64,000 nt of DNA from Telluribacter humicola (GCF_017355935.1 NZ_JAFIQT010000001.1:1178001-1242000); one strand, 5' to 3'. Positions 16,087-25,545 are shown, counted from the stretch's first letter. A program made the numbers and translations. The notes: generated from the letters alone by a model not told the origin.

Positions 16087-17235
16087 CTATTCAAACAAAA
16101 TAAAGTTAAAAGGGGAGGTCTGGGCGGCTGAGTTGTAAATGGCCCGATAAAAAAAGGCCAGCATCATGACCGCTATAGTACCCCCTACTATGGCCTTGGG
16201 TAAGCGGTCGGTGGCGCTGCCAAACAGGTAGTAGCACAGAAAGCTCAGGATAAGTACCCGGAAGTTGAGCAGGTAGTCGTTGGTGCGCGCCAGGATGAAG
16301 TTGTCGTACACGATCCGGTCCAGAAAAGCCCCCAGGAAGTAGATGTTGTAGTACTTATAGAAGTCCACATTCTTGAAATTACTCTTGAGCTCGTCGCTGT
16401 ACCATACGATAGCCATGTCCAGAATGAAGAACAGGATACGGGCGGTTCCGGCTCCTACGGCTCCTTCTTCCGTAATCTCATACATGTAGTCCAGGTTTTC
16501 GACGTAGTAGCTGTAGCCCATCAGGGATACAATAGGAGAGACAATCTGGAGCGCCAGAGTGAGTATCTGCGAAGCAAAAACCGTCACAAACAGGAGCAGG
16601 CCTATCTGTACGTACTTATTCTTGAACCAGTCGAAGCCCAGGAACGGATACAGGGCTACGGCAATGAGGATACTTTTATGAAAACTAAAGCCCAGAAAGC
16701 AGTACAAGAGAGCCCGAAGGTACTTTTTCTCCATAGCCAGATTTAAGGCGTAGAAAAAGATAAAGTAGGCCAGGGTCTGCCGCATGATGTTCATACTGCT
16801 GAACATGAGCAGGTACGTAAAAAAGAAAAAGATGTACCAGGGGATCAAAAAGGAAAACTTTTTGAGGGCCTGAAAGAAAAACAGGATCTGTAAAAAAGCG
16901 AGTACGATAAACAGGAATGCATAGTGGGCCCGCAGGTAGTAGAGGAGGTAGTTGAGCCACTCGTACCCAAACTCGATCTCCCGGGGATAAACGCCCGTTT
17001 TCTGAAGTTCCAGATACCACTCCAGATAGGCCTCGTAGTCTATGCCGACGTAGTACCGGCAACCAATGATAAACGAATACAGAACTACCAGCAGTACCAG
17101 GTTGGCACCCCAGTACTGGTACGGCTCAGAGGTGATCAGAACGCTTTGTTTTCCATCCGACGTCTGGACAGACGGCAGAGCTAACAGGATCATGCCTACC
17201 ATCAAAAGCGTATAGAAAACGTATGTACCCGCCAT
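16087..17235 (-). CDS. EpsG/Wzy-like polysaccharide polymerase
   Basis: A 382-residue integral membrane protein with about ten hydrophobic helices. The segment VGIDYEAYLEWYLELQ followed by EIEFGYEWLNYLL is the characteristic EpsG-family signature, and the later TLAYFIFFYALNLAM / CFLGFSFHKSILIAVALYPF pattern also fits. EpsG and Wzy proteins join lipid-linked repeat units into long chains on the periplasmic face of the inner membrane. It is the only polymerase candidate in the locus and complements the flippase at 7696-9159. It is monocistronic on the minus strand between two plus-strand genes. Confidence 0.88.
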   Translation of the reverse strand: MAGTYVFYTLLMVGMILLALPSVQTSDGKQSVLITSEPYQYWGANLVLLVVLYSFIIGCRYYVGIDYEAYLEWYLELQKTGVYPREIEFGYEWLNYLLYYLRAHYAFLFIVLAFLQILFFFQALKKFSFLIPWYIFFFFTYLLMFSSMNIMRQTLAYFIFFYALNLAMEKKYLRALLYCFLGFSFHKSILIAVALYPFLGFDWFKNKYVQIGLLLFVTVFASQILTLALQIVSPIVSLMGYSYYVENLDYMYEITEEGAVGAGTARILFFILDMAIVWYSDELKSNFKNVDFYKYYNIYFLGAFLDRIVYDNFILARTNDYLLNFRVLILSFLCYYLFGSATDRLPKAIVGGTIAVMMLAFFYRAIYNSAAQTSPFNFILFE

Positions 17236-17477
17236 TCGAGTGATTTAATTTTTCTCAAATTACGCCTTTTAAACAACTAAAATAAACTGTGAGTTATCAA
17301 TTCTACCTTTGGTTTAGTCCTGCCCGTATAAACTGGCACAGTTCTGGCGGTCTACTTTTTTTAAAGAAGACTTAGCATCCGGTTTGGTAAAGTGACTAAA
17401 ATCATATCTATTTTAACCTAAATTTAATATCTCCAGAGGTAAACTCTCTTTTTCTTTACATCTAACAGTAACCCGCT

Positions 17478-18161
17478 ATGCGATCAGCCCCTAAACCAGA
17501 TAATGAAGCAGCCAGAGTCAATTCACTCAGACGATACCAGCTATTAGATTCTGTATCGGAAGAAGTATATGATGATATAACCAAAATAGCGTCTGAGATC
17601 TGTGGTACTCCTATTTCATTAATAAGTCTGATTGACGAGAACCGCCAGTGGAATAAGTCGACTCGCGGTGTTAAGCTCAAGGAATTTGAACGTGAACTAT
17701 CTTTTTGTGCTCATGCGATCCTGGAGCCGGAAGAGTTGTTCATTGTGCCTGATACCCATGAGGATGAACGCTTTCATGACAATCCGTTTACTACGGGGGA
17801 TATGAAGATACAATTTTATGTGGGAATGCCGCTGGTAGATAGTGAAGGGTTGCCGCTGGGAGCCCTTTGTGTGATGGATAGCCGACCACGTACACTGTCC
17901 GATGAGAAGCTGATTTCGCTGAAGGCACTGGCCAAGCTGGTACAGGCCCATTTCGAACTGCGACTGGCTAATATACGTCTACAGGAGAGCAACGACCGGC
18001 TCATGCTGGCAGTACCTCTGGTAGATACCGTACTGAATGAAATAGATATGCTGGGTAAGGACCTGTCCAACCCCGAGCAGGAAAGTCAGCTGGAAATGCT
18101 GAAAGATACCACTACAGCCCTGAAGTCCCTGTTTGTGGAAGAGGAGCTCGAGGTAGAGTAG
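17478..18161 (+). CDS. GAF-domain protein (copy 2)
   Basis: A 227-residue paralogue of the protein at 11785-12510. The lead segment (PKPDNEAARVNSLRRYQLLD), the GAF domain at about 28-165 (YDDITKIASEICGTPIS, FCAHAIL, DERFHDNPFTTGD, LGALCVMD, LKALAKLVQAHFELR) and an acidic helical tail correspond position by position. No output domain is present. It precedes the DUF1972 glycosyltransferase by 78 bases on the same strand and may share its transcript. A TACCTTTG box at 17304-17311 is a possible -7 promoter element with an unusually long leader. Confidence 0.88.
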   Translation: MRSAPKPDNEAARVNSLRRYQLLDSVSEEVYDDITKIASEICGTPISLISLIDENRQWNKSTRGVKLKEFERELSFCAHAILEPEELFIVPDTHEDERFHDNPFTTGDMKIQFYVGMPLVDSEGLPLGALCVMDSRPRTLSDEKLISLKALAKLVQAHFELRLANIRLQESNDRLMLAVPLVDTVLNEIDMLGKDLSNPEQESQLEMLKDTTTALKSLFVEEELEVE

Positions 18162-18239
18162 CCGGGATATAGTCAGGCAATAAGAAGAGACACATTAAAT
18201 ACACATACTTATACCAAAGAGAAACACCCTAATAAGCTT

Positions 18240-19367
18240 ATGATAAAACTTGCGATAATAGGAACAAGAGGAATACCCAATAATTATGGTGGATTTGAAC
18301 AGGCGGCAGAGTATCTGGCTTTGGGGCTGATCAAGAAGGGTTACGAAGTAACGGTTTACAACTCACATACGCATCCTTACCAGGAAAAGGAATGGAAGGG
18401 GGTAAAAATCATACATGCCCAGGACCCGGAGGGAAAAATCGGCACCGTGGGGCAGTTCGTTTATGATTTTAACTGTATCATGGATATCCGCAAGCGGGAC
18501 TATGATATCATCCTGCAACTAGGATATACCAGTAGTTCAGTATGGGGAAACCTGGTGCCGGACAAGTACATCCTGACCACTAACATGGATGGGTTGGAAT
18601 GGCGGCGGACCAAGTTTTCAAAACCCGTGCAACAGTTTCTTAAACAAGCCGAAAAACTAGCTGTCAAGCACAGCAACTACCTTATAGCGGACTCCATCGG
18701 TATCCAGGATTATCTGCAGGACAAGTACAAAGTCGGGTCTGTGTTTATTCCGTACGGTGCTCATCTGTTTGATGATCCGGACCTGAGCGAGCTACAACCT
18801 TACGGCCTGACGCCTTACCAGTACAGCATGCTGATCGCTCGTCTGGAGCCGGAGAATAGTATTGATATAATCCTGAAAGGGGTAGCGGAGTCGGGCGTAG
18901 ATAAGCCTTTTCTGGTTGTGGGTAAGCACGAGACTAAGTACGGGGCCTATCTCAAGGAAAAGTACGCGGAATTTCCGAACATCCGGTTTGTGGGTGGTAT
19001 CTATAGCTTGCGTACACTCAACAACCTGCGGTATTACTCCAACCTATATTTCCACGGACATACCGTAGGAGGTACCAATCCATCCCTGCTGGAGGCGATG
19101 TCATCCGATAGCCTTATCTGTGCCAACGATAATCCATTCAACCGATACGTACTGGGAGACGATGCGCTCTATTTTACCACGCACACAGAAGTAGCTGAGC
19201 ACCTGAAGTCAGTGAATAAGTCAGAAGAACGGTACCAGCGTCTGATTGAAGAGAATAGAACGAAGATCGACGAAATATACCGCTGGGACAGAATCATTGA
19301 GCAATACGCAAACCACTTTGAAGAAATCTACAATCGGAAGTATCAGTTGAAGAAAGATCTGGCATAA
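18240..19367 (+). CDS. DUF1972-type family 4 glycosyltransferase
   Basis: A 375-residue GT-B enzyme with the DUF1972 N-terminal domain: it opens with KLAIIGTRGIPNNYGGFEQA, a diagnostic start, and continues with YNSHTHPYQ and ILQLGYTSSS. The C-terminal donor domain has MLIARLEPENSIDIILKG, the VVGKHETKYG strand and HGHTVGGTNPSLLEAMSS for nucleotide-sugar binding. Characterised relatives include rhamnosyl- and galactosyltransferases of capsule pathways; specificity here is unknown. It closes the exopolysaccharide locus and is followed by its own terminator. Confidence 0.93.
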   Translation: MIKLAIIGTRGIPNNYGGFEQAAEYLALGLIKKGYEVTVYNSHTHPYQEKEWKGVKIIHAQDPEGKIGTVGQFVYDFNCIMDIRKRDYDIILQLGYTSSSVWGNLVPDKYILTTNMDGLEWRRTKFSKPVQQFLKQAEKLAVKHSNYLIADSIGIQDYLQDKYKVGSVFIPYGAHLFDDPDLSELQPYGLTPYQYSMLIARLEPENSIDIILKGVAESGVDKPFLVVGKHETKYGAYLKEKYAEFPNIRFVGGIYSLRTLNNLRYYSNLYFHGHTVGGTNPSLLEAMSSDSLICANDNPFNRYVLGDDALYFTTHTEVAEHLKSVNKSEERYQRLIEENRTKIDEIYRWDRIIEQYANHFEEIYNRKYQLKKDLA

Positions 19368-19376
19368 TAAACCAGG

Positions 19377-19405
19377 AGCGGGACCCTACACAGGTCCCGC
19401 TCTTT
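19377..19405 (+). terminator. Intrinsic terminator of the DUF1972 glycosyltransferase gene
   Basis: A 9-bp GC-rich stem (AGCGGGACC / GGTCCCGCT) with a 7-base loop followed by CTTTT, 9 bases after the stop codon. Confidence 0.88.
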
Positions 19406-19411
19406 TGGTAA

Positions 19412-19455
19412 CAGAGGTGTGTGATTGGGAATAACACTCCAATCACACACCTCTG
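19412..19455 (-). terminator. Terminator downstream of polA
   Basis: A perfect 17-bp stem (19412-19428 with 19439-19455, CAGAGGTGTGTGATTGG and complement) and a 10-base loop, directly after the polA stop. No strong T-run follows on the minus strand, but position and strength support a terminator back to back with the plus-strand one. Confidence 0.7.
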
Positions 19456-19459
19456 CTTA

Positions 19460-22084
19460 TTATGATCCATACGCTACTTGGTCCAACCAGTTCTTGCCTA
19501 CCGTCACGTTCACCTCCAGAGGTACCACAAACTCAGCGCTGGTTTCCATGATTCTTTTTACTTCAGGGATGAAGAGGTCCAGTTCATCGTCGGCAGCGTC
19601 AAACACCAATTCGTCATGTACCTGTAGTACCAGTTTGGATTTGAGCTTGTGCTCATAGATATACCGGTCTACATTAACCATCGCCTCCTTAATAACATCG
19701 GCTGCCAGCCCCTGCAGAGGAGCGTTCACAGCCATGCGCTCGGCTACTTTTCGGGTAGTACCATTGCGGGAGTCAATGCCTTCAATGTACCGGATGCGAC
19801 CATACTGGGTGCGGGTATATCCCCTTTCGCGGGTTTCGGCCAATGATTGATCGAGGTACTCTCTAATGGAGGAGAATTCCTCAAAGTAAGCATCAATGAG
19901 CTCCTTCGCTTCTTTCTGGGATATCTTCAGCCGGCTGGAAAGTCCCCAGGGCGTGATGCCGTAGGCGATACCGAAGTTCACGGCCTTGGCCTTGCTCCGC
20001 ATATCTTTGGTTATTTCGTGTTCATTTACCTTGAATACCCGGCAGGCCGTAGTGGCATGAATGTCCTTACCGGACCGGAAGGCTTCTACCATCACCTCAT
20101 CGCCACTCATGGAGGCCAGTAGTCGTAGTTCGATCTGGCTATAATCGATACTGACGATGCTGTGGTCAGACTGTGAGGGAACAATGGCCTTGCGTACCTC
20201 ACGACCCGCTTCGCTCCGGATGGGCAGGTTCTGCAGGTTAGGATCGGTACAGCTGAGCCGGCCGGTACCGGCCACTACCTGCTGAAAAGTAGGGTGGATC
20301 TTATTAGTCTTGGGATCTACGTACTTGGGTAGTGCATATACATAGGTAGTAATGATCTTACTGAGCTTCCGGTAGTCCAGCAGGTGGGCGATAAAGGGGT
20401 ACTTGGGCGCCAGATCCACCAGGAAGGGCTCCGCCGTAGAGATTTGACCGGTCTTGGTTTTTTTGAGTTCGGACGGATCTGCAATCTTCTGCAGGATGTC
20501 GGCGGTTTGGGAATTGGAGCCAATGTTGAACTTCCGGCCCGCTGATTCATAAAGCTCTTTTTCCAGGTCTTGCAGTTGCTGGGTTAGCGCCTTATCAATT
20601 TCAGTCAGGGCCTGCTCATCCAACGCTATCCCTTGCAGCTCCATCCGGACTATCACGGACTGCAGGGGGGCTTCGATGTTAAGTAGCAGGGGGCGTAGCT
20701 TCATCTCCTCTATCCGACTCATAATCTTCTTGTACGCTTCCGGTACAGAGGCGAGGTAGTCGAGCTGGGTGTAAGGTTTGTTGATGATATATGAAGTAAC
20801 TACGTACTTGTCCCGGATATACGGCCATTCAATCTTGGCGTCGGGCTCGAGCAGGTACGCCGCCAGGGAGAGGTCAATCCAGGGACGACGTAGCAGGATG
20901 CCTAGCTGATGTATCCTCTTCAGCAGGGGCTTCAGCTCCCAACCGGTAACAGTGGTACTGCTCTGATCCAGGTGCGAAATTAACTCCTGCCAGTCCTGCT
21001 CCCCGAGCTGGACCGCCATTACCTCACTTTTGCCACTGGCTACGAGGAACAGGCAGTCAGGGTGTTGGTCCAGATAACCTACGGCTACCATTTTAGCCTT
21101 GCCCAGTTTTTTCTTTGCTTCTTTCAGGTCTATGGGTATTACCGGTATGGCAGCTGATTGGGGCTGGCTACTGCTACTATCCGCGGAGCTGATAAAGCCC
21201 TGTTTAGCCAATCGCTCCCTGATGCGGGTAAATTGCAGCTCGTCAAGCAGGGGAAGTAACTTGCTCTCGTCCGGCTCCTGTACATCTACCTCCTCCCAGT
21301 CTATATCTACATCCACCTCCCCGGACAGATACGCCAGGTGCTTATTCTCCATGAGCTGGTCCTTCGCTTCCTTAATGGCTTCTTTGACCTTAGCCTGTTT
21401 GATAGAGTCCGCCTCTTCGATCAGTTCCTCTACTGAACCATACTCGGCCAGCAGGCTCGCCGCGGTTTTATCACCAATGCCCTTTACGCCTATGATATTA
21501 TCCACACTATCGCCCCGTAGTGCCAGGAAGTCGGCCATTTTGGTAGGCTCCACACCGTACTTTTCTTTCACTCCGGCAGCATCCAGTGTTTCCATGGCAG
21601 CACCCTTGTAAGCCGGCCGGAACAGGAAGATGTGATCCGTGACCAACTGGGCAAAATCCTTGTCCGGGCTTACAATGTATACGGTGTAGCCTTTACCAGC
21701 TCCCTCCTTTGCCAGAGCCGCTATGATATCATCGGCCTCATAGCCTTCCTTCTTTACAACCGGAATGTGCAGTGACTCCAGCAGTTGCAGGGCGTAGGGG
21801 AAGGCATCGTAAATCTCCGACGGCATTTTCTCGCGGTTAGCTTTGTAGGTAGTTGCTACGGCTACCCGTTCTTTGGCTTTGGAGTCCAGGGCCGCTACTA
21901 TAGCATCGGGCTTCTCTTCGGTGAGTACCTGAAATATATAGTTAAAAAACACCAGCGGGGTGCGGGTATCGATACCCGTGGTGGTACCAAAGCGTTTGCC
22001 CATGGTGGCAAAATGCGCCCGGTACAGCAGAGGCATCACGTCGAGCAGGAAAAGCTTTTTATCGTTTGTGGGCACTGTATCCAT
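19460..22084 (-). CDS. polA: DNA polymerase I with degenerate 3'-5' exonuclease domain
   Basis: An 874-residue family A polymerase for Okazaki fragment maturation and repair. Residues about 1-300 are the 5'-3' exonuclease/flap domain (KLFLLDVMPLLYRAHFA, EGYEADDIIA, VSPDKDFAQLV, GVKGIGDKTA). About 315-500 are the 3'-5' exonuclease fold, but the metal-binding motifs are gone: the expected DxE strand reads KMVAVGYLDQHPD and no Exo III YxxxD-type motif is visible. The polymerase domain is intact: motif A DYSQIELR (near 647), motif B RSKAKAVNFGIAYG (near 700) and motif C QVHDELVFD (near 823). It therefore should synthesise DNA without proofreading. The gene is monocistronic. Confidence 0.97.
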   Translation of the reverse strand: MDTVPTNDKKLFLLDVMPLLYRAHFATMGKRFGTTTGIDTRTPLVFFNYIFQVLTEEKPDAIVAALDSKAKERVAVATTYKANREKMPSEIYDAFPYALQLLESLHIPVVKKEGYEADDIIAALAKEGAGKGYTVYIVSPDKDFAQLVTDHIFLFRPAYKGAAMETLDAAGVKEKYGVEPTKMADFLALRGDSVDNIIGVKGIGDKTAASLLAEYGSVEELIEEADSIKQAKVKEAIKEAKDQLMENKHLAYLSGEVDVDIDWEEVDVQEPDESKLLPLLDELQFTRIRERLAKQGFISSADSSSSQPQSAAIPVIPIDLKEAKKKLGKAKMVAVGYLDQHPDCLFLVASGKSEVMAVQLGEQDWQELISHLDQSSTTVTGWELKPLLKRIHQLGILLRRPWIDLSLAAYLLEPDAKIEWPYIRDKYVVTSYIINKPYTQLDYLASVPEAYKKIMSRIEEMKLRPLLLNIEAPLQSVIVRMELQGIALDEQALTEIDKALTQQLQDLEKELYESAGRKFNIGSNSQTADILQKIADPSELKKTKTGQISTAEPFLVDLAPKYPFIAHLLDYRKLSKIITTYVYALPKYVDPKTNKIHPTFQQVVAGTGRLSCTDPNLQNLPIRSEAGREVRKAIVPSQSDHSIVSIDYSQIELRLLASMSGDEVMVEAFRSGKDIHATTACRVFKVNEHEITKDMRSKAKAVNFGIAYGITPWGLSSRLKISQKEAKELIDAYFEEFSSIREYLDQSLAETRERGYTRTQYGRIRYIEGIDSRNGTTRKVAERMAVNAPLQGLAADVIKEAMVNVDRYIYEHKLKSKLVLQVHDELVFDAADDELDLFIPEVKRIMETSAEFVVPLEVNVTVGKNWLDQVAYGS

Positions 22085-22235
22085 AATCTTCTCTGCGGCC
22101 GGTAATAAGGTGAGTGGATATGTTAACTAGTAACCTATGAGATTGCTAAAAACTGTGCCTGAGCGGGTAAGAAGGCTGGTGGAGAAGTAGGTAGGTACGG
22201 AACTTGTGGTGCTGGCTTGAGTAGAGTTTACAAAA

Positions 22236-22277
22236 AAGCAGGCCGGCAACTGTTGTAATCCAGCTGCCGGTCTGCTT
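22236..22277 (-). terminator. Intrinsic terminator of the propeller lipoprotein gene
   Basis: A 17-bp stem with one mismatch and one G-T pair (22236-22252 with 22261-22277), followed on the minus strand by six Ts. It lies 19 bases after the stop of the gene at 22296-23510. Confidence 0.88.
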
Positions 22278-22295
22278 GTGAGGTTGTAGGATATA

Positions 22296-23510
22296 TTAAT
22301 GGCTTTCGTTTGTCTCGAAGCCTAGTACGGCTAGTCGTGCCGGTCTGGTGGATACTTTATGCTTTACTACTTCACCGAAATTAGCCAGGTTGATCTGATG
22401 TACTTCACCCAAAGTAGGTACTGCAATGTAAGCAAACTTAGACGTAGCTTCCAGTACAGGCTTGACCGCATCGTCGGCTGATACGGCACTGATCACCGAG
22501 CCTTCTTTCTTGAGCGTTCCGGGAGTCAGGTCATAAATCCTGAGCTTGCCATCCAAGGTCAGTAGCAGTAAGTTTTTTCCGGCGTAATCCACCTTAGCTT
22601 GGAAGGCATCCGTGCCCTCATAAATAGGAGTAATACGATTGGCCGTAATATCGATGAGGTAGGCACCCTTGGTGGCACCGTATCCGATAAATTTATTGGC
22701 CCCTTTGGCATAAAGAACAGTACCCAGGCGTACTGCGCCAAAACCCTCGGGGTTAGGAATAACACGCTGCTCTCCGTTTTGCTTTACCACCAGTACTCCA
22801 CCAACGGTGGCTTCGGGGGTTATAAAACTACCGAATACGGCATTCGCGCCATCCGTAGCATTACCATGTATGCGTGCTACTTCTACGGTAGAGGGATGTA
22901 CTACTTTGCCACTTTTGTCAATGATCCGTACCCTGTTTACGCTTTCGGTAATGGCATAGGTACCATTGTCAAACTGAGCCATGGCTCCGTGGTGTGGCGG
23001 TAGCCCGGCGTTGATCGCACTGAATGTAGCGCCTGCCGTATGGAAGTTGGCTTCATTACCTACGCTAAGTGTACCATCCCCGTCATTGAATATGACCGAC
23101 TCGGTACCTTTGCTCTTAAAGTGAGCGGGTCTGGCGCCGGTTGAGGTAATAGCAGCCCACTTAGGAGTACCTTTTACATCTACATGGTCACCGTGGTACT
23201 CAAGGCCGGTATCAAAAAACTCAACCAGGTTATTACTTCCGTATAGTACGGCTGAGTAACGGCCCGAGGCAGTAGGATACAGGGTAGCCAGCGGAAACTT
23301 AGCGTCAATGGTACTGGTCGAGGCATCAGAGGGATTAAGTTGTGTGAGTTGATTGGATTTCTCATCCGCAACCAGTACACGGACATACTTAAATTCCTTT
23401 CCGTCATCCAGATTATTGGGTTCCGGATCGGGATCCTGATTACAGGAAGAAATAGCAACCGCTGCTACAAGGCTTAAGACAAGTTTCTGAAATGTGGATT
23501 TGTAGGTCAT
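22296..23510 (-). CDS. Beta-propeller lipoprotein, AztD-like (putative zinc chaperone)
   Basis: A 404-residue exported lipoprotein. The ATG at 23510 is chosen because it begins MTYKSTFQ and a normal signal with lipobox ISSC (Cys23); a longer frame adds 22 improbable residues. The mature part is a repeated beta-propeller (YVRVLVADEKSNQLTQL, VIFNDGDGTLSVGN, LPPHHGAMAQFDNGTYAI, VARIHGNATDGANAVFGS). The paired HHG and RIHG histidine segments and the blade order resemble AztD, a periplasmic zinc metallochaperone; this identity is from memory and uncertain. Two identical palindromes upstream (23534-23587) support metal-responsive control. No zinc ABC transporter gene is adjacent. Confidence 0.75.
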   Translation of the reverse strand: MTYKSTFQKLVLSLVAAVAISSCNQDPDPEPNNLDDGKEFKYVRVLVADEKSNQLTQLNPSDASTSTIDAKFPLATLYPTASGRYSAVLYGSNNLVEFFDTGLEYHGDHVDVKGTPKWAAITSTGARPAHFKSKGTESVIFNDGDGTLSVGNEANFHTAGATFSAINAGLPPHHGAMAQFDNGTYAITESVNRVRIIDKSGKVVHPSTVEVARIHGNATDGANAVFGSFITPEATVGGVLVVKQNGEQRVIPNPEGFGAVRLGTVLYAKGANKFIGYGATKGAYLIDITANRITPIYEGTDAFQAKVDYAGKNLLLLTLDGKLRIYDLTPGTLKKEGSVISAVSADDAVKPVLEATSKFAYIAVPTLGEVHQINLANFGEVVKHKVSTRPARLAVLGFETNESH

Positions 23511-23533
23511 AGGTATTGTTATCGGTTTGTAAA

Positions 23534-23587
23534 TGCAACTATGTTGCAAATGTATATAACAATCTCTTTGTTGCAACTATGTTGCAA
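23534..23587. promoter_or_regulatory. Two tandem palindromic operators (candidate Zur/Fur-family sites)
   Basis: Two copies of the dyad TGCAACTATGTTGCA, at 23534-23548 and, extended to 17 bp (TTGCAACTATGTTGCAA), at 23571-23587. Each is a perfect inverted repeat with a 3-base centre, and the centres are 38 bp apart. They lie 24-77 bases upstream of the ATG of the AztD-like gene, where a repressor would cover the promoter. The 7-3-7 geometry and the zinc-related neighbour suggest a Zur-type regulator; the regulator is not encoded here. Confidence 0.7.
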
Positions 23588-23616
23588 ATAATTTAACCTA
23601 TATAGATACAAAAAGC

Positions 23617-23645
23617 AGGAGGCTAGCCCACTGGGCCAGCCTCCT
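23617..23645 (-). terminator. Intrinsic terminator of mscL
   Basis: An 8-bp outer stem (AGGAGGCT / AGCCTCCT) and a 4-bp inner stem (GCCC / GGGC), followed on the minus strand by a T-run. It lies 36 bases beyond the mscL stop and just upstream of the tandem operators. Confidence 0.82.
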
Positions 23646-23680
23646 TAACATTGAATTATATGTTACAGTAGCCTTGTCTT

Positions 23681-24103
23681 CTAAAGGGGCTTACGGTCCC
23701 GCAGCAAGTCCCGGATTTCGGTGAGCAGGAGTTCTTCTTTGGTCGGGGTAGGGGTAGCCGGAGCTGCCTCCTCTTTGCGCTTCATGCTATTGATGGCCTT
23801 CACCATTGAGAAGATAGCCAGAGCAATGATTAGGAAGTTGATAATCTTCTGGATAAAGTTGCCGTAGTTGATAGAGGCTCCTTCCCGTACCACAGCACCA
23901 TTCTCTATCACGGGTTGAGTGAGCTGAATCTTTAATTCACTAAAATCGACTCCACCGGTTAGCACACCAATGGGGGGCATAATAATATCAGCTACTAAGG
24001 AGGAAACAATGGCACCAAAAGCGGCACCAATGACAACGGCTACTGCTAAATCAATGACATTGCCTTTAACAGCAAATTGTTTGAACTCAGACATTATGCT
24101 CAT
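23681..24103 (-). CDS. mscL: Large-conductance mechanosensitive channel
   Basis: A 140-residue MscL, the homopentameric inner-membrane safety valve opened by membrane tension in hypo-osmotic shock. It shows the N-terminal [20 protein letters not shown] helix lining the pore, first membrane helix [20 protein letters not shown], the PPIG turn, a periplasmic loop, second helix [16 protein letters not shown], and a charged cytoplasmic helix with [13 protein letters not shown]. Length is normal. The start may be ATG 24103 or the internal ATG at 24094 (MSEFKQ); the latter matches most homologues. Monocistronic, with its own terminator. Confidence 0.97.
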   Translation of the reverse strand: MSIMSEFKQFAVKGNVIDLAVAVVIGAAFGAIVSSLVADIIMPPIGVLTGGVDFSELKIQLTQPVIENGAVVREGASINYGNFIQKIINFLIIALAIFSMVKAINSMKRKEEAAPATPTPTKEELLLTEIRDLLRDRKPL

Positions 24104-24301
24104 TTGCTAACTAATTTTTAGTGGTGAATAGTGTTAAATTAAGAAATGAATAGGAAAAGTTCTTTACCAAATTAGCTATTGGGCTGTATAATCCAAAAAG
24201 GGTACAGCATGTTTGAGTATATACAGACTTCCAGCTACTGATAGTTGACCATGTTTTGGTAGTTGTATTAAGTTTACAATACCTAACTAGGAGGTAATAA
24301 A

Positions 24302-24348
24302 ATAGCTATCTGCCAATGCTTCCAGGAGAAGTACCGGCAGATAGCTAT
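24302..24348 (-). terminator. Hairpin downstream of the luciferase-like gene
   Basis: A perfect 13-bp stem (ATAGCTATCTGCC at 24302-24314 with its complement at 24336-24348) with a 21-base loop, 25 bases after the stop of the minus-strand gene; a short T-run follows on the minus strand. Confidence 0.7.
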
Positions 24349-24373
24349 ATAAGAGTCTGTAAATATGTTTGCT

Positions 24374-25417
24374 CTACTTTACTGTAGCACCAATGGCCTT
24401 TTTTACAGCCGGCGCCACTACGGTACCTAGTAGCTCAATGGCACGCATTACCTTTTTATGTGGCAGGGTACCTACGCTTATATGCAGCAGGAAGCGGGTA
24501 TTGCCGAATAGCTCGTACTCCCACAGTATCTTGTCTATCACCTGTTGCGGACTACCCACCAGCAGGGAGCCATCCGGCTCGCGCATCATTTCGTAGTGCT
24601 CCCGGTCCATAGGCGACCATCCGCGCTCACGCCCAATCTTGCTCATCACATAGGCATAAGGCTTGTAGAATTCGTCTGCTGCCTTTTGCGAATCATCGGC
24701 TATGTAGCCGTGCGAATTAATACCCAGTTGCAGCCTGGCCGGATCATGACCCGCTTGCTTATAGTAATCTTTATACAGCTTCGTAAAAGGAACAAAGCGC
24801 TCCGGTCCTCCGCCAATAATAGCCAGGGCCATGGGTACACCATAATTCGCGGCCCGTACGACCGATTCGGGTGTACCGCCTACCGCTACCCAGATCGGCA
24901 ACTCAGGTTGGTGAGGTCGGGGATATACCCCCCGGTTGTCAATGGCTGGACGGTGCTTGCCCTTCCAGCTGATCTTTTCGCTCTTATTAAGTTGGATGAG
25001 CAGCTCCAGCTTCTCAGCAAAGAGGGTATTGTAGTCTTTCATATCGTTGCCAAACAGCGGAAACGACTCAATGAATGAACCACGTCCCGCCATAATCTCG
25101 GCACGTCCACCCGAAAGCAGGTCCACGTGGGCAAAGTCCTGGAACACCCGAACGGGATCATCCGAGCTCAGTACCGTTACGGCGCTGGAAAGCTTGATGT
25201 TTTTGGTTTTTACGGCGGCAGCAGCCAGTACAACCGCGGGAGAAGAAACCACAAAATCAGGGCGGTGGTGCTCTCCAATAGCGAAGACATCCAGCCCCAG
25301 TTGGTCAGATAGTTCGATCTCTTCCATCAGGTTCATCATCCGCTGGTGGGGGCTCAACAGCTTCCCGGTAGCCGGGTCCGGGGTATTTTCAACGAAGGTG
25401 GTAATTCCTATTTCCAT
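24374..25417 (-). CDS. LLM-class flavin-dependent oxidoreductase
   Basis: A 347-residue luciferase-like monooxygenase-family protein. The ATG at 25417 ([18 protein letters not shown]) is chosen; the upstream frame adds 44 residues that do not look like protein. Motifs: [57 protein letters not shown] and [20 protein letters not shown], all typical of the group that uses FMNH2 or F420-type flavins to oxidise small organic molecules. The substrate is unknown. Upstream, between this gene and pirin, lies structured repeat copy A and a fragment of a further copy. Confidence 0.92.
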   Translation of the reverse strand: MEIGITTFVENTPDPATGKLLSPHQRMMNLMEEIELSDQLGLDVFAIGEHHRPDFVVSSPAVVLAAAAVKTKNIKLSSAVTVLSSDDPVRVFQDFAHVDLLSGGRAEIMAGRGSFIESFPLFGNDMKDYNTLFAEKLELLIQLNKSEKISWKGKHRPAIDNRGVYPRPHQPELPIWVAVGGTPESVVRAANYGVPMALAIIGGGPERFVPFTKLYKDYYKQAGHDPARLQLGINSHGYIADDSQKAADEFYKPYAYVMSKIGRERGWSPMDREHYEMMREPDGSLLVGSPQQVIDKILWEYELFGNTRFLLHISVGTLPHKKVMRAIELLGTVVAPAVKKAIGATVK

Positions 25418-25545
25418 AATTGATGTAGGTACATGGTTTTTATGGTTAACACCAGGAGGGGGATTTTTGGTTGCAGTTCTTTCTATTTTGATGAAGTGTG
25501 GAGGGAAGCATAAACTATGTTTTAGACATAATTCAACTTTTTGGG

